Assembly: GCF_026278345.1 (NCBI RefSeq)
Contig: NZ_CP111085.1
Coordinates: 2,807,501-2,871,500, forward strand
Length of the DNA: 64,000 nt
Origin: Tellurirhabdus rosea
GTDB taxonomy: Bacteria; Bacteroidota; Bacteroidia; Cytophagales; Spirosomataceae
Reading direction: 5' to 3'
Position numbers and translations under genes: made by a program. Positions 1-10,077 of this stretch are shown one piece after another. The notes beneath the pieces were generated by a model. That model made no database searches. It had not been told where the DNA came from and saw nothing but the letters and a program-made list of their open reading frames with translations. How positions within the stretch are numbered: the stretch's first letter is position 1; each line of letters begins with the position of its first letter.

Positions 1-1372
<1,372 letters not shown>

Positions 1373-1530
1373 GGCTCCATTCCTTTACAGGCCAAGAAGT
1401 GCAGTCGACAGACTCACAAGGTAGCGGTTGTAGTTTCCAGTGCGGCAGGAAACGCCAGAGACATCAGGGGAGCCATTCCCTTAACCCACCGTCGGGACGC
1501 GAGTGCCGGGTAAGTGTGGGGGAAGAGCAG

Positions 1531-1644
1531 GGATGGTGGCCATGGTGCGGGGGTCCACCTCTTTCCATTCCGAACAGAGCCGTTAAGCCCCGCCACGCCG
1601 ATGGTACTGGAGTCGCATCCGGGAGAGTAGGTAGCCGCCACCGC
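1531..1644 (+). rRNA. rrf: 5S ribosomal RNA
   Basis: The core CCGAACAGAGCCGTTAAGCC and the 3' part GCCGATGGTACTGG...GGGAGAGTAGG are diagnostic of 5S rRNA. The two ends can pair through GGTGGC and GCCACC (helix I). It lies about 160 bases after the 23S gene and is followed directly by the operon terminator, the usual end of a bacterial rrn operon. End points are estimated from the helix I pairing, to within a few bases. Confidence 0.95.
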
Positions 1645-1653
1645 TGAATCAGG

Positions 1654-1682
1654 GGCCACAGACAGTGTCTGTGGCCTTTTTT
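1654..1682 (+). terminator. rRNA operon terminator
   Basis: A perfect 10-bp stem (GGCCACAGAC / GTCTGTGGCC) with a 3-base loop is followed by a run of six T. It sits ten bases after the 5S gene and is a textbook intrinsic terminator for the rrn operon. Confidence 0.93.
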
Positions 1683-1804
1683 GTTTTACGCCCTTTCAGC
1701 TGGTGATTTTATTGTCCGGAAAACCACAATATTCTTCCTGATTGATAAATACTTGCATGCTTTTTGATTTATGACAGAAGACCCATGTCATCGTTCGAAT
1801 CGGA

Positions 1805-2956
1805 ATGCAGAAGAAAATAAAAGTTCTGGAAACAATACGCCAGGGAAAAATAGGTGGTGGCGAAAGCCACGTATTAACGCTGGTCAGCAATCTGGATAAG
1901 CGTCGGTTTGAACCTGTCGTCCTTTCGTTTACCGACGGCCCCATGGTGGAGCAGCTAACGGACATGGGCATTCGGGTACACGTGATTCCTTCCAGCCACG
2001 GGTTTGATCTTACAACCTGGACAAAAGTCAGGAAGCTTATCAGAGACGAGCAGATCGACCTGGTCCATGCGCATGGCACCCGGGCTTTGACAAATGTGTG
2101 CTATGCTTGCCGCAAAGAGAATGTTCCCCTGGTTTATACGGTACACGGCTGGTCGTTTCACGATAGCCTGTCGGCTCCGGTTTATTACGCCCGGATGATT
2201 GCCGAAGGCTGGCTGGCAGCCAAAACCCAGAAAAATATATGTGTCTCGGAAGCAAACCTGCAGTTTGGCAAAGAACACATTGCTGGATTTGAGGCCGAAG
2301 TCATTTACAATGGCATCGACCTCAATCGGTTCAACCCCAAGAGGGCGTTGACTGATATCCGGAAGGAATACGGCATTGCTTCCGACCAGCCCGTCATTGG
2401 ATTTATAGCCAGGATGACGGTTCAGAAAGATCCTGTCAGCATGGTTGAGGCATTCGCCCAGGTCGCCGCCAGGCATCCACGCGCGATGCTGCTGATGATT
2501 GGGTCCGGAGAACTGCTCGACGAGGTGAAAAGCAGAATCAAGGAACTCAAACTTCATAACCGGGTCATTCTGGATGCGTTTCGACAGGATGTTCCCGAAT
2601 TGCTGAATGCGATCGATATTTTTTGTCTGCCCTCGCTTTGGGAAGGCATGCCTATCGGCCTGATTGAAGCGCTGGCTATGGAAAAAGCCATTGTTGCGTC
2701 GGCGGTAGATGGCACCCGGGAATTAATCCGGAATGCCTTTAATGGACTGACCGTGAACCCGCAGGAGCCGGAGCGGCTGTCCGCCGCGATTTGCAGACTT
2801 CTGGAAGATAACGAACTTCGACACCAGCTTCAGCTCAACGCCCGGGACAGTGTCCTTACAAGCTACAACGCGGTGGTGATGGCCGAAAAAGTAGAAAGAA
2901 TCTATCACCAGCTCGTTAAAAAAGTCATTCCGCAGAGCAGCTTACAGGTAAATTAA
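1805..2956 (+). CDS. GT4-family glycosyltransferase
   Basis: This 383-residue protein has the two-Rossmann (GT-B) plan of retaining glycosyltransferase family 4. Near residues 17-30 is a glycine-rich acceptor-side loop (GGGESHVLTLV). The C-terminal nucleotide-sugar domain starts around residue 200 (GFIARMTVQKDP). The E-x7-E motif is E280 and E288 in the stretch WEGMPIGLIEALAMEKAIVA. No signal peptide is seen, so it probably works on the cytoplasmic face, transferring a sugar from a nucleotide donor to a lipid or polysaccharide intermediate. The gene stands alone between the rrn terminator and a divergent-looking spacer, with no other glycan gene nearby, so neither sugar nor acceptor can be named. 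Confidence 0.85.
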   Translation: MQKKIKVLETIRQGKIGGGESHVLTLVSNLDKRRFEPVVLSFTDGPMVEQLTDMGIRVHVIPSSHGFDLTTWTKVRKLIRDEQIDLVHAHGTRALTNVCYACRKENVPLVYTVHGWSFHDSLSAPVYYARMIAEGWLAAKTQKNICVSEANLQFGKEHIAGFEAEVIYNGIDLNRFNPKRALTDIRKEYGIASDQPVIGFIARMTVQKDPVSMVEAFAQVAARHPRAMLLMIGSGELLDEVKSRIKELKLHNRVILDAFRQDVPELLNAIDIFCLPSLWEGMPIGLIEALAMEKAIVASAVDGTRELIRNAFNGLTVNPQEPERLSAAICRLLEDNELRHQLQLNARDSVLTSYNAVVMAEKVERIYHQLVKKVIPQSSLQVN

Positions 2957-3092
2957 AAGCTCTTCAGGTACTCAAACACCATTCGGGAAGTCCGGACGGT
3001 ATTATTTTATATTAGAATATTTATATATGCTTCGAGAATCCCTGCTGTTCCAGCCAGAATCAAATAGGGGTACTAGTCCGCAAATAAGTCGG

Positions 3093-3179
3093 TTCATCCC
3101 TTAAATCAGTAGCTTCATCCTTTATTTTTTGCAGAGTTAAGACCGTAGCCGCAACTTTGAACACCCGCTAAGTTCATCC
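3093..3179 (+). promoter_or_regulatory. Three direct TTCATCC heptamers upstream of the tetR-efflux operon
   Basis: TTCATCC occurs at 3093-3099, 3114-3120 and 3173-3179. The first two are 21 bases apart, close to two helical turns. They lie 80-165 bases before the regulator gene and could be binding sites, but they are direct rather than the palindromic repeats usual for TetR operators. This is a weak candidate only. The surrounding spacer 2957-3255 is AT-rich and holds no gene I can support. Confidence 0.2.
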
Positions 3180-3255
3180 GCAGTAAATTATTTTTTGGAA
3201 ACTAAGAACTTTCCAAAAGTTTCCTCAGTTCACCGCTTAGGAAAAATGCAATAAA

Positions 3256-3891
3256 GTGGAAGTTAAGGAACGGATAATCAAAGAAACTGAAGCGTTGTTC
3301 TGGAAATATGGTGTCCGGAGCATCACGATGGATGATATTGCCCGCCAGATTGGAATTTCGAAAAAGACTATATATCAGCATTTTACGGATAAGGACGACA
3401 TTGTTTTTCAAGTCATGCACTACCGAATGGAGCTTGACCGGAAAAACGCCGACTGCCAGATGGCGGAAATTGAAAATCCGATAGAGGAGATGCTCATGGT
3501 TTCCGAGATGATGCGGACGCAACTGGCTACCATGAATCCTTCCCTCATCATTGATGTCCAGCGTCATTACCCCCGTGCCTGGCAGGTCTTCACGGATTTT
3601 AAAGAGAAATTTGTGCTGGAACAGATTAGGGAGAATCTGCGGCGCGGCGTGGCACAAGGCCTGTATCTGGCCAGTGTTGATATCGAAATTATGAGCCGAC
3701 TGCGCATCGAACTGGTGCAACTGGGGTTTAACGAACTCATTTTTCCGGTCAGCCGGTCGCGTACGCTGGCAGATGTCCAGATTCAGTTACTGCATCACTT
3801 CATCAGAGGAATTCTTACCGAAAAAGGCATTTCAATTTACAATCAATACTTAACCGAATATCGTAATGAACAAGCTTCTATCACCGGGTAA
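3256..3891 (+). CDS. TetR/AcrR-family transcriptional regulator
   Basis: This 211-residue protein has a TetR N-terminal DNA-binding domain: residues about 5-50 include SITMDDIARQIGISKKTIYQ, the helix-turn-helix followed by the conserved Y-x-H-F. The rest is the variable helical ligand-binding domain. The reading frame opens with GTG; the nearby ATG at 3246 runs straight into a stop. Its 3' end overlaps the tolC-like gene by 26 bases, so the two are probably translated together. By family precedent and position it should repress the efflux operon it heads until an inducer binds; the inducer is unknown. Confidence 0.88.
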   Translation: MEVKERIIKETEALFWKYGVRSITMDDIARQIGISKKTIYQHFTDKDDIVFQVMHYRMELDRKNADCQMAEIENPIEEMLMVSEMMRTQLATMNPSLIIDVQRHYPRAWQVFTDFKEKFVLEQIRENLRRGVAQGLYLASVDIEIMSRLRIELVQLGFNELIFPVSRSRTLADVQIQLLHHFIRGILTEKGISIYNQYLTEYRNEQASITG

Positions 3892-5245
3892 ACTGCTGGG
3901 AGTGGTGGCGTTGTCTGTTGGGATAACTTCGTTGGCGATGGCACAGACGCCCCGGGAGTTTAGCCTTACCGAAGCAATACAATTTGCAACGCAGCAGAAT
4001 ATTAACGTCAAAAATTCGCAACTGGATGCGGTCAGTGCCGAAGCCCGTATCAAGGAGGTAAAGTCGGTGTCGCTGCCGCAGGTTAGCGTATCCGGGAGTC
4101 TGCTGGATAACCTGGCGATTCAGACGGCCTTTCTACCGGGCAAGTTCTTCGATCCCAACGCGCCGGACGACGCGCCGCCGATTCCGGTCCGTTTTGGGGT
4201 AACCTACGCCGGAAGCCTGCAGGGTGCCGTCAACCAGCTGCTTTTTGATGCCTCCTACCGGATCGGGTTGAAGGCGGCGGACGTGTATCGTGAACTGGCC
4301 CAGAAAAACATTACGGCCTCCAAAATCTCCGTGGCCGAGCAGGTGGCCAAAGCGTACTACGGCGTTCTGGTGAGCCAGGAACGGATGAAACTGCTGGACT
4401 ACAACATCGGCCGGCTCGACACGCTGCTTCGCGAAACCCGGGCGCTGAACCAGCAGGGTTTTGTGGAAAAGATCGACATCGACCGGCTGGAAGTACAGCT
4501 GAACAACCTGCAGACCGAAAAACAGAAAGTGCAGAATCTGGTCGGCCTGAGCTACTACCTGCTGAAGTTTCAGATGGGCCTGAATGTGAACGACCCCATC
4601 TTGCTGACGGACCGCATCGCCCAGATCAACGTCGAGGAAATGGAACGGGAGATCAACAATTCAGCCACGGGCTTCGATTATGCCAACCGGATCGAGTTCG
4701 ACCAGTTGCAGTCGCAGTTGAAACTGGCTGAGCTGGACATTCAGAATACCCAGAAATCGTATTTCCCGCGCTTGTCGGCATTCTTTAACTACGGTTATAA
4801 CAACGGCCGGAACAAGCTGAGCGAGATGTTTACCACAAAATGGTTTGCGCTCTCGTCGGTCGGGCTGAATCTGTCCGTTCCGGTTTTCGACGGGTTTGCC
4901 CGGAAGTACCGCGGACAACAGCAGCGCATCACGTTGCAGAAAGCCCAGAACAGCGGCGACCTGTTGAAAAACTCGATTGATCTGCAGATCCGGCAGTCCC
5001 AGATTACGCTCCAGAACAACCTGCAGACCCTGCGGACCCAGCAGCGGAACCTGGATTTGGCCAACGAGATTCTGCGGGTAACGCGGATTAAATACAAAGA
5101 AGGGGTTGGTTCCAACATCGAAGTGCTGAACGCCGAAACTTCATCGCGGGAAGCCCAGACGAATTATTACGCCGCCCTGCTTGATTTCATGCTGGCAAAA
5201 GTTGATTTGGATAAGGCTACCGGCAAACTGTTCGCCGGCAACTAA
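3866..5245 (+). CDS. TolC-family outer-membrane efflux channel
   Basis: This 459-residue protein begins with a signal peptide ending about residue 26 (AMAQ). It is followed by the two alpha-helical repeat halves of the TolC/OEP family, rich in long amphipathic helices with Q, N and L heptads and two short strand-forming stretches. It would form the trimeric outer-membrane channel of a tripartite pump. It overlaps the upstream tetR gene by 26 bases and is followed 39 bases later by the adaptor gene, giving the order regulator, channel, adaptor, pump. This order is common in Bacteroidota. The substrate cannot be read from the sequence. Confidence 0.92.
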   Translation: MNKLLSPGKLLGVVALSVGITSLAMAQTPREFSLTEAIQFATQQNINVKNSQLDAVSAEARIKEVKSVSLPQVSVSGSLLDNLAIQTAFLPGKFFDPNAPDDAPPIPVRFGVTYAGSLQGAVNQLLFDASYRIGLKAADVYRELAQKNITASKISVAEQVAKAYYGVLVSQERMKLLDYNIGRLDTLLRETRALNQQGFVEKIDIDRLEVQLNNLQTEKQKVQNLVGLSYYLLKFQMGLNVNDPILLTDRIAQINVEEMEREINNSATGFDYANRIEFDQLQSQLKLAELDIQNTQKSYFPRLSAFFNYGYNNGRNKLSEMFTTKWFALSSVGLNLSVPVFDGFARKYRGQQQRITLQKAQNSGDLLKNSIDLQIRQSQITLQNNLQTLRTQQRNLDLANEILRVTRIKYKEGVGSNIEVLNAETSSREAQTNYYAALLDFMLAKVDLDKATGKLFAGN

Positions 5246-5284
5246 CCGTACGGATTACACCTGAATTTTTCAGACCTACTTACC

Positions 5285-6415
5285 ATGAAAGCATATTACG
5301 CCCTCGGACTTACCGCAAGCCTGCTTGTCGCTTGCTCACAGGAAAAGAAATCAGACCTTGAAACCAAAAAAGCGGAACTGGCTGAACTCAAAAGCCAGCA
5401 GGCCGAACTGGCCACTCAAATCCGCCAGCTGGAAAGCGAAGTGACGAAACTGGACCCGAAAAAAGTCGAACAGGTACGCATCAAAGACGTAGCCGTTGCG
5501 CCCGTGGCCGCTACCACCTTCCGGCATTTTGTGGAACTTCAGGGGACCATTGATGCCAAGAACAACATCCAGGTAACGCCAAAATCCGGCGGGGCGATCA
5601 CCGCCCTGTACGTGAAGGAAGGCGACGCCGTCAGGCCCGGTTCGGTGGTGGCCCGTCTGGACGATGCCGTTCTGCGCGACAATACCGAACAGCTCAAAAC
5701 CCAGCTGGCACTCGCTACGACGGTTTACGAAAAACAGGCGAACCTCTGGAAACAACAGATCGGCACCGAAATTCAGTACCTGCAGGCCAAAACGAACAAA
5801 GAGGCCATCGAACGGCAGCTGGCAACGCTGAACACGCAGCGTTCACAGTTTACCGTTACGTCGCCCATCGGCGGGGTGGTGGATAAGGTGAACGTCAAAA
5901 TCGGGGATGTGGCCATGCCCGGCATGGGAATGGTTCGGGTCGTGAACCTGTCTTCGCTGAAAGTGGTGGCCAAAGTGGCCGATACCTACGCCGGCAGCGT
6001 CCGGAGAGGCGACCCGATCATGGTGGTGTTTCCCGACATTAACAAGGAGCTCAAAACGACGATCAATTTTGTGTCGACCACCGTTGACCCGGCCAGTCGG
6101 ACCTTTACCATCGAAGCGCCGCTGCCGTCGAGCAACGATCTGAAGCCGAACATGCTGGCTCAGGTCAAAATCAACGACGTATCGAAGCCGAACGCGGTGG
6201 TCATCAACCAGAACCTGATTCAGAATACGGAAACCGGAAAAATCGTTTACGTCGCCGTTAATGAAGGCGGCAAGAAAGTGGCGAAAGCCCGCACGGTGGA
6301 GACTGGCCTGAGCTACGGCGGTCAGATCGAAGTTATAGAGGGCCTGAAAGCCGGCGACCAGCTGGTCACCAAAGGCTATCAGGAACTGGTGGACGGACAA
6401 CCGATTAATTTCTAA
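5285..6415 (+). CDS. RND efflux periplasmic adaptor (membrane fusion protein), lipoprotein
   Basis: This 376-residue protein has a lipobox LVAC with Cys17 as the lipidated residue. A coiled coil follows at about residues 23-60 (KKAELAELKSQQAELATQ). Then come the lipoyl/barrel-sandwich halves (TPKSGGAITALYVKEGDAV and the matching SPIGGVVDKVNVKIGD), a beta-barrel and a membrane-proximal domain ending VDGQPINF. It links the TolC-type channel to the inner-membrane RND pump. The N-terminal coiled coil next to the lipid anchor is somewhat unusual because the canonical hairpin is internal. Spacing to the pump gene is 84 bases and is filled by an inverted repeat. Confidence 0.92.
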   Translation: MKAYYALGLTASLLVACSQEKKSDLETKKAELAELKSQQAELATQIRQLESEVTKLDPKKVEQVRIKDVAVAPVAATTFRHFVELQGTIDAKNNIQVTPKSGGAITALYVKEGDAVRPGSVVARLDDAVLRDNTEQLKTQLALATTVYEKQANLWKQQIGTEIQYLQAKTNKEAIERQLATLNTQRSQFTVTSPIGGVVDKVNVKIGDVAMPGMGMVRVVNLSSLKVVAKVADTYAGSVRRGDPIMVVFPDINKELKTTINFVSTTVDPASRTFTIEAPLPSSNDLKPNMLAQVKINDVSKPNAVVINQNLIQNTETGKIVYVAVNEGGKKVAKARTVETGLSYGGQIEVIEGLKAGDQLVTKGYQELVDGQPINF

Positions 6416-6493
6416 CCAGTTTAGGGTTTATAGTTTATGGATTATCGTTGGAACTCCAGAACCATAAACGCTGAACCCTAAACCATAAACTGG
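6416..6493 (+). repeat. Intergenic inverted repeat, GTTTAGGGTTTATGG word class
   Basis: The left arm 6416-6440 and right arm 6462-6493 are imperfect inverted copies (CCAGTTTA...TTTATGG against CCATAAAC...TAAACTGG). The right arm carries an extra unit. Both arms are built of drifting copies of GTTTAGGGTTTATGG. The left arm starts right after the adaptor stop codon and the element ends just before the pump ATG, so it is co-transcribed in mid-operon. It lacks a T-run and so is probably not a simple terminator. Confidence 0.8.
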
Positions 6494-6499
6494 TAATTC

Positions 6500-9400
6500 A
6501 TGAAATTCGAACAATATAAAACCCTCGGTTTTACAAACTGGTGCGTAGAGAACCGGACGGCCATCTACATCTTCACCTTTATCATTACGATGTTTGGGCT
6601 GGTGGTGTATAACAACCTGCCGAAGGAGCAATTCCCGGACATCAAGGTGCCGCAGGTGTATGTGCAGACCATCTACGCCGGTACCGCCCCCGCGGATATT
6701 GAAAACACCATTAACAAACCGATTGAGAAACAGCTGAAGTCGATTTCGGGGGTTAAGCGGATCAAGTCGAATGCCCTGCAGGACGTGTCGGTTATTCTGA
6801 TCGAGTTCAACCCGGATGTAAAATCGGAGGACGCCCTGCAGAAAGTGCGCGATGCCGTCGATAAGGCCAAACAGGACCTGCCGAAGGAAAGCGACCTGAC
6901 TTCGGGTCCGACGGCCCAGAGCGTCGAGTTCTCGGAGTTTCCGATCATGAACGTCAACATGGCCGGCAACTTCTCCCTGAAGCAGCTCAAGGAATACGCG
7001 GAGGACCTGCAGGATGCCATCGAGGCCATGCCGGAAATCAGCCGCGTGGACATCGTCGGCGCGCTGACCCGGGAAATCCAGATCAACGTGGACCTGCCCC
7101 GCATGCAGTCGGCCGGCCTGACCTTCAGCGACATCATGATGGCCGTTCAGGGCGAAAACGTCAACGCCTCGGGCGGCGAACTTCCGGTGGACGGTGTCCG
7201 GCGGACGCTGCGCGTGAAAGGCGAATTCACGGATGTTTCGCAGATGCAAAACCTGATGATTCGCACCGCAACCGGGGCCACTGTCCGGCTCGGCGACGTG
7301 GCGGAAGTGGTGGACAGCTTCGAGGAACAGCAGGATTTTGCCCGTCTGAACAACAAATCGGTCGTTACGCTGAACGTCATCAAACGGGCCGGCGCCAACC
7401 TGATTTCGGCTTCGGATAACATCGAAAAGACGATTGAAGAATACAAACTGGACCGTTTTCCGCAGGGTCTGGAAGTGAAAGTCACGGCCGACCAGTCGGA
7501 GCGGACCCGCGCCGAGCTGCATGACCTGCTCAACACCGTGGTACTGGGCTTTATCTTCGTCGTACTGATTCTGATGTTCTTCATGGGCGTGCGCGACGCC
7601 ATCTTCGTGGGTCTGTCGGTGCCGCTGTCGGCGCTGGTGGCCTTCGTTTGTATGCCGATTGTCGGTCCGGTGGTTGGTACCAACTTCACGCTGAACACCA
7701 TCGTGCTGTTTGCCTTCCTGCTCGGTCTGGGTATTGTGGTGGACGACGCGATTGTGGTTATCGAAAATACGCACCGACTCTTCAACCAGCATAAAGACTG
7801 GGACATCAAGAAGTCGGTGAAGGCTGCTGCCGGAGAGGTGTTCATCCCGGTACTGTCGGGGACGCTGACAACCATTGCACCATTCTTTCCGCTGCTGTTC
7901 TGGCCGGGTATCGTCGGGGAGTTTATGAAATTCCTGCCGCTGACGCTGATTCTGACCCTGTTTGCCTCGCTGTTTGTCGCCTACGTGATGAACCCGGTTT
8001 TTGCCGTAACCTTCATGAAACGGCACGACGAGGAGCACAACGAGGCTGCGGATACCAGCTTCAGAGCCATCCAGCGGCCGATCATCATCATGGCGGCGCT
8101 GGCGGGGGTAGGCTATATCATCGACCGGGGCATTGGCAACCTGTTCGTGTTTTTCATCTTCCTGTACACCTTCAACCACTACGTACTGACGCCGCGGCTG
8201 ATTATTCCTTTCCAGGAAAGGTTGCTGCCGAAGCTGAAAGACGGGTACCGGAAGCTGATTTCGTGGATTCTGCACGGCTGGCGGCCGGTAGGGGCGATTG
8301 TGTCCATGTTCGGACTGCTGATCGTGACGTTTGTGCTGATGGGTATCGTACAGCCGAAAGTGATCTTCTTCCCGAGTGGCGAGCCGGACTACGTCTACGT
8401 GTATAATGTGATGCCCGTCGGAACGGACGCCAACGTGACGGACTCGATCACCAAGGTAATCGAAAAGCGGGTGTTCGCCGTCCTGGAACAGAACAAGGCG
8501 ATGGACATGGTCAACTCGGTTATCTCGAACGTCGGGAAGAATGCCGGTGACCCGTTCAACCCCGACCGTTCGGCTACGCCGCATAAGTCCAAAGTGACGG
8601 TGGCCTTTGTGAAAAATGAAGAACGCGGAGGTCGCTCAACGGAGGAACTGCTCAATAAGGTACGGGCGTCGCTGACGGGCATTCCGGGCACCGAAATTTC
8701 CGTAGAACGCGAACGCAACGGGCCGCCGACGGGTAAGCCGATTACCATCGAAATTGCCGGCGACGATTTCAATACGCTGATGAATCTGGAAAAAAGCCTG
8801 CGGGCCCGGATTTCGGCGGCAGGCATCGAAGGAATCGACCAGCTGAAATCGGATCTGGTCACCAATAAACCGGAGATCATCGTCAACGTAAACCGGGACA
8901 AAGCCCAGCGCGAAGGCATTTCGTCCGGGCAGGTGGCGCAATCCGTCCGGACCGCCCTCTTTGGTCTGGAGATTTCGCGCTTCCGCGACGCCAAGGACGA
9001 ATACCCGATCATGGTGCGTCTGAAAAAAGACGACCGGAATCAGATTGAGCGGCTGCTGAGCATGAACATTGTTTACCGGGATATGAACCTCGGAGGCGTA
9101 CTCCGTCAGGTTCCGCTGACGGCGGTAGCCGATGTGAACTACTCGACGACCTTCAGCCAGATCAACCGGAAAAACCAGGAGCGGCTGATTACCCTGAGCT
9201 CGGATATTGTGCCGGGTTTCAACGCCAACCAGATCGTCGCGCAGATTCAGCAGGAAGTGAACCAGATGGAAGTTCCGAACGGCTACAGCGTGAAAATGGG
9301 TGGTGAGCAGGAAGACCAGCAGGAATCCATGAGCTTCCTGGGTGGTGCCTTTGGGATGGCGCTGCTGCTGATCTACCTCATTCTGGCCACGCAGTTCAAC

Positions 9401-9949
9401 TCGGTCGTGAAGCCGATCATCATCTTCGTGACCATCATTCTGTCCCTCGTAGGCGTACTGTTGGGCTTCATGGCCTTCGGAAAAGCCTTCTCGGTCATTA
9501 TGTCCGGCGTCGGGATCATCGCCCTGGCGGGGATTGTGGTGAAAAACGGGATTCTGCTCATCGAGTTCATCGACGAGCTGCGCGGGCGGGGCATGCCGCT
9601 GCGGGAAGCCATCATTGAAGGCGGTGCCATTCGTCTGACGCCCGTATTGCTGACGGCCTCGGCCGCCGTGCTGGGCCTGGTGCCGCTGGCGACCGGTCTG
9701 ACCATCGACTTCGTAGGCTTGTTCCGCGATTTCGATCCGCACGTCGTCATCGGCGGGGATAGTGCCGTATTCTGGAACATCCTGGCCTGGACGATCATCT
9801 TCGGTCTGACCTTCTCGACCGTGCTGACGCTGGTCATCGTGCCCTGTATGTACTGGGTCAACGAGCGTATCCGGATGAAATTCTTCGGCAAAAAAGACCC
9901 GGCGCTGGAGCCGAAAGCCCAGCCGGAGCCGGAGTTTATCAACGAATAA
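6500..9949 (+). CDS. RND-family efflux pump permease (AcrB/MexB type)
   Basis: This 1149-residue protein is an inner-membrane proton-driven exporter. It shows the duplicated RND architecture: an N-terminal TM1, a first periplasmic porter domain (about residues 60-340), a cluster of membrane helices with the proton-relay aspartates D415-D416 in GIVVDDAIVVIEN, a second large periplasmic domain (about 600-920) and a second helix cluster (about 930-1130). The GVRDAIFVGLSVPLSALVA and SVIMSGVGIIALAGIVVKNG segments are typical of the drug/solute (HAE) branch rather than the metal branch. It is about 100 residues longer than E. coli AcrB, mostly in the linker near residues 520-590. It completes a tripartite pump with the two genes before it. 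Confidence 0.94.
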   Translation: MKFEQYKTLGFTNWCVENRTAIYIFTFIITMFGLVVYNNLPKEQFPDIKVPQVYVQTIYAGTAPADIENTINKPIEKQLKSISGVKRIKSNALQDVSVILIEFNPDVKSEDALQKVRDAVDKAKQDLPKESDLTSGPTAQSVEFSEFPIMNVNMAGNFSLKQLKEYAEDLQDAIEAMPEISRVDIVGALTREIQINVDLPRMQSAGLTFSDIMMAVQGENVNASGGELPVDGVRRTLRVKGEFTDVSQMQNLMIRTATGATVRLGDVAEVVDSFEEQQDFARLNNKSVVTLNVIKRAGANLISASDNIEKTIEEYKLDRFPQGLEVKVTADQSERTRAELHDLLNTVVLGFIFVVLILMFFMGVRDAIFVGLSVPLSALVAFVCMPIVGPVVGTNFTLNTIVLFAFLLGLGIVVDDAIVVIENTHRLFNQHKDWDIKKSVKAAAGEVFIPVLSGTLTTIAPFFPLLFWPGIVGEFMKFLPLTLILTLFASLFVAYVMNPVFAVTFMKRHDEEHNEAADTSFRAIQRPIIIMAALAGVGYIIDRGIGNLFVFFIFLYTFNHYVLTPRLIIPFQERLLPKLKDGYRKLISWILHGWRPVGAIVSMFGLLIVTFVLMGIVQPKVIFFPSGEPDYVYVYNVMPVGTDANVTDSITKVIEKRVFAVLEQNKAMDMVNSVISNVGKNAGDPFNPDRSATPHKSKVTVAFVKNEERGGRSTEELLNKVRASLTGIPGTEISVERERNGPPTGKPITIEIAGDDFNTLMNLEKSLRARISAAGIEGIDQLKSDLVTNKPEIIVNVNRDKAQREGISSGQVAQSVRTALFGLEISRFRDAKDEYPIMVRLKKDDRNQIERLLSMNIVYRDMNLGGVLRQVPLTAVADVNYSTTFSQINRKNQERLITLSSDIVPGFNANQIVAQIQQEVNQMEVPNGYSVKMGGEQEDQQESMSFLGGAFGMALLLIYLILATQFNSVVKPIIIFVTIILSLVGVLLGFMAFGKAFSVIMSGVGIIALAGIVVKNGILLIEFIDELRGRGMPLREAIIEGGAIRLTPVLLTASAAVLGLVPLATGLTIDFVGLFRDFDPHVVIGGDSAVFWNILAWTIIFGLTFSTVLTLVIVPCMYWVNERIRMKFFGKKDPALEPKAQPEPEFINE

Positions 9950-9955
9950 CCGCCG

Positions 9956-10010
9956 CGTCGTTAAAAACAAATGCCATATCTAACGGATATGGCATTTGTT
10001 TTTAACGACG
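9956..10010 (+). terminator. Efflux-operon hairpin terminator, perfect 25-bp stem
   Basis: The arms 9956-9980 and 9986-10010 are perfectly complementary, with a 5-base loop. The stem has an A-tract on the 5' side and a T-tract on the 3' side (AAAACAAATGCCATATC... GATATGGCATTTGTTTT), so it can work on either strand. It follows the pump stop by seven bases. The core ATGCCATATC/GATATGGCAT is shared with the hairpin at 44329-44381. Confidence 0.88.
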
Positions 10011-10077
10011 TGAATTAATGACGGGCGGTATAACCTATCTACACCCGGCTTCGTTAAATCTTCACAAGTTTATTACT

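Noticed and set aside
6428-8584. 718-codon open frame antisense to the RND permease
   Set aside because: Its product is low-complexity, rich in His, Arg, Gln and Val, without any domain, and it mirrors the conserved permease. It is the usual shadow of GC-rich codon use. The same holds for 36257-38344 (antisense to valS) and 45584-47704 (antisense to ygiQ).
10018-10077. Upstream in-frame ATG of the metallophosphoesterase
   Set aside because: It lies eight bases from the terminator hairpin and adds 20 polar residues before the first membrane helix; the ATG at 10078 is better placed.
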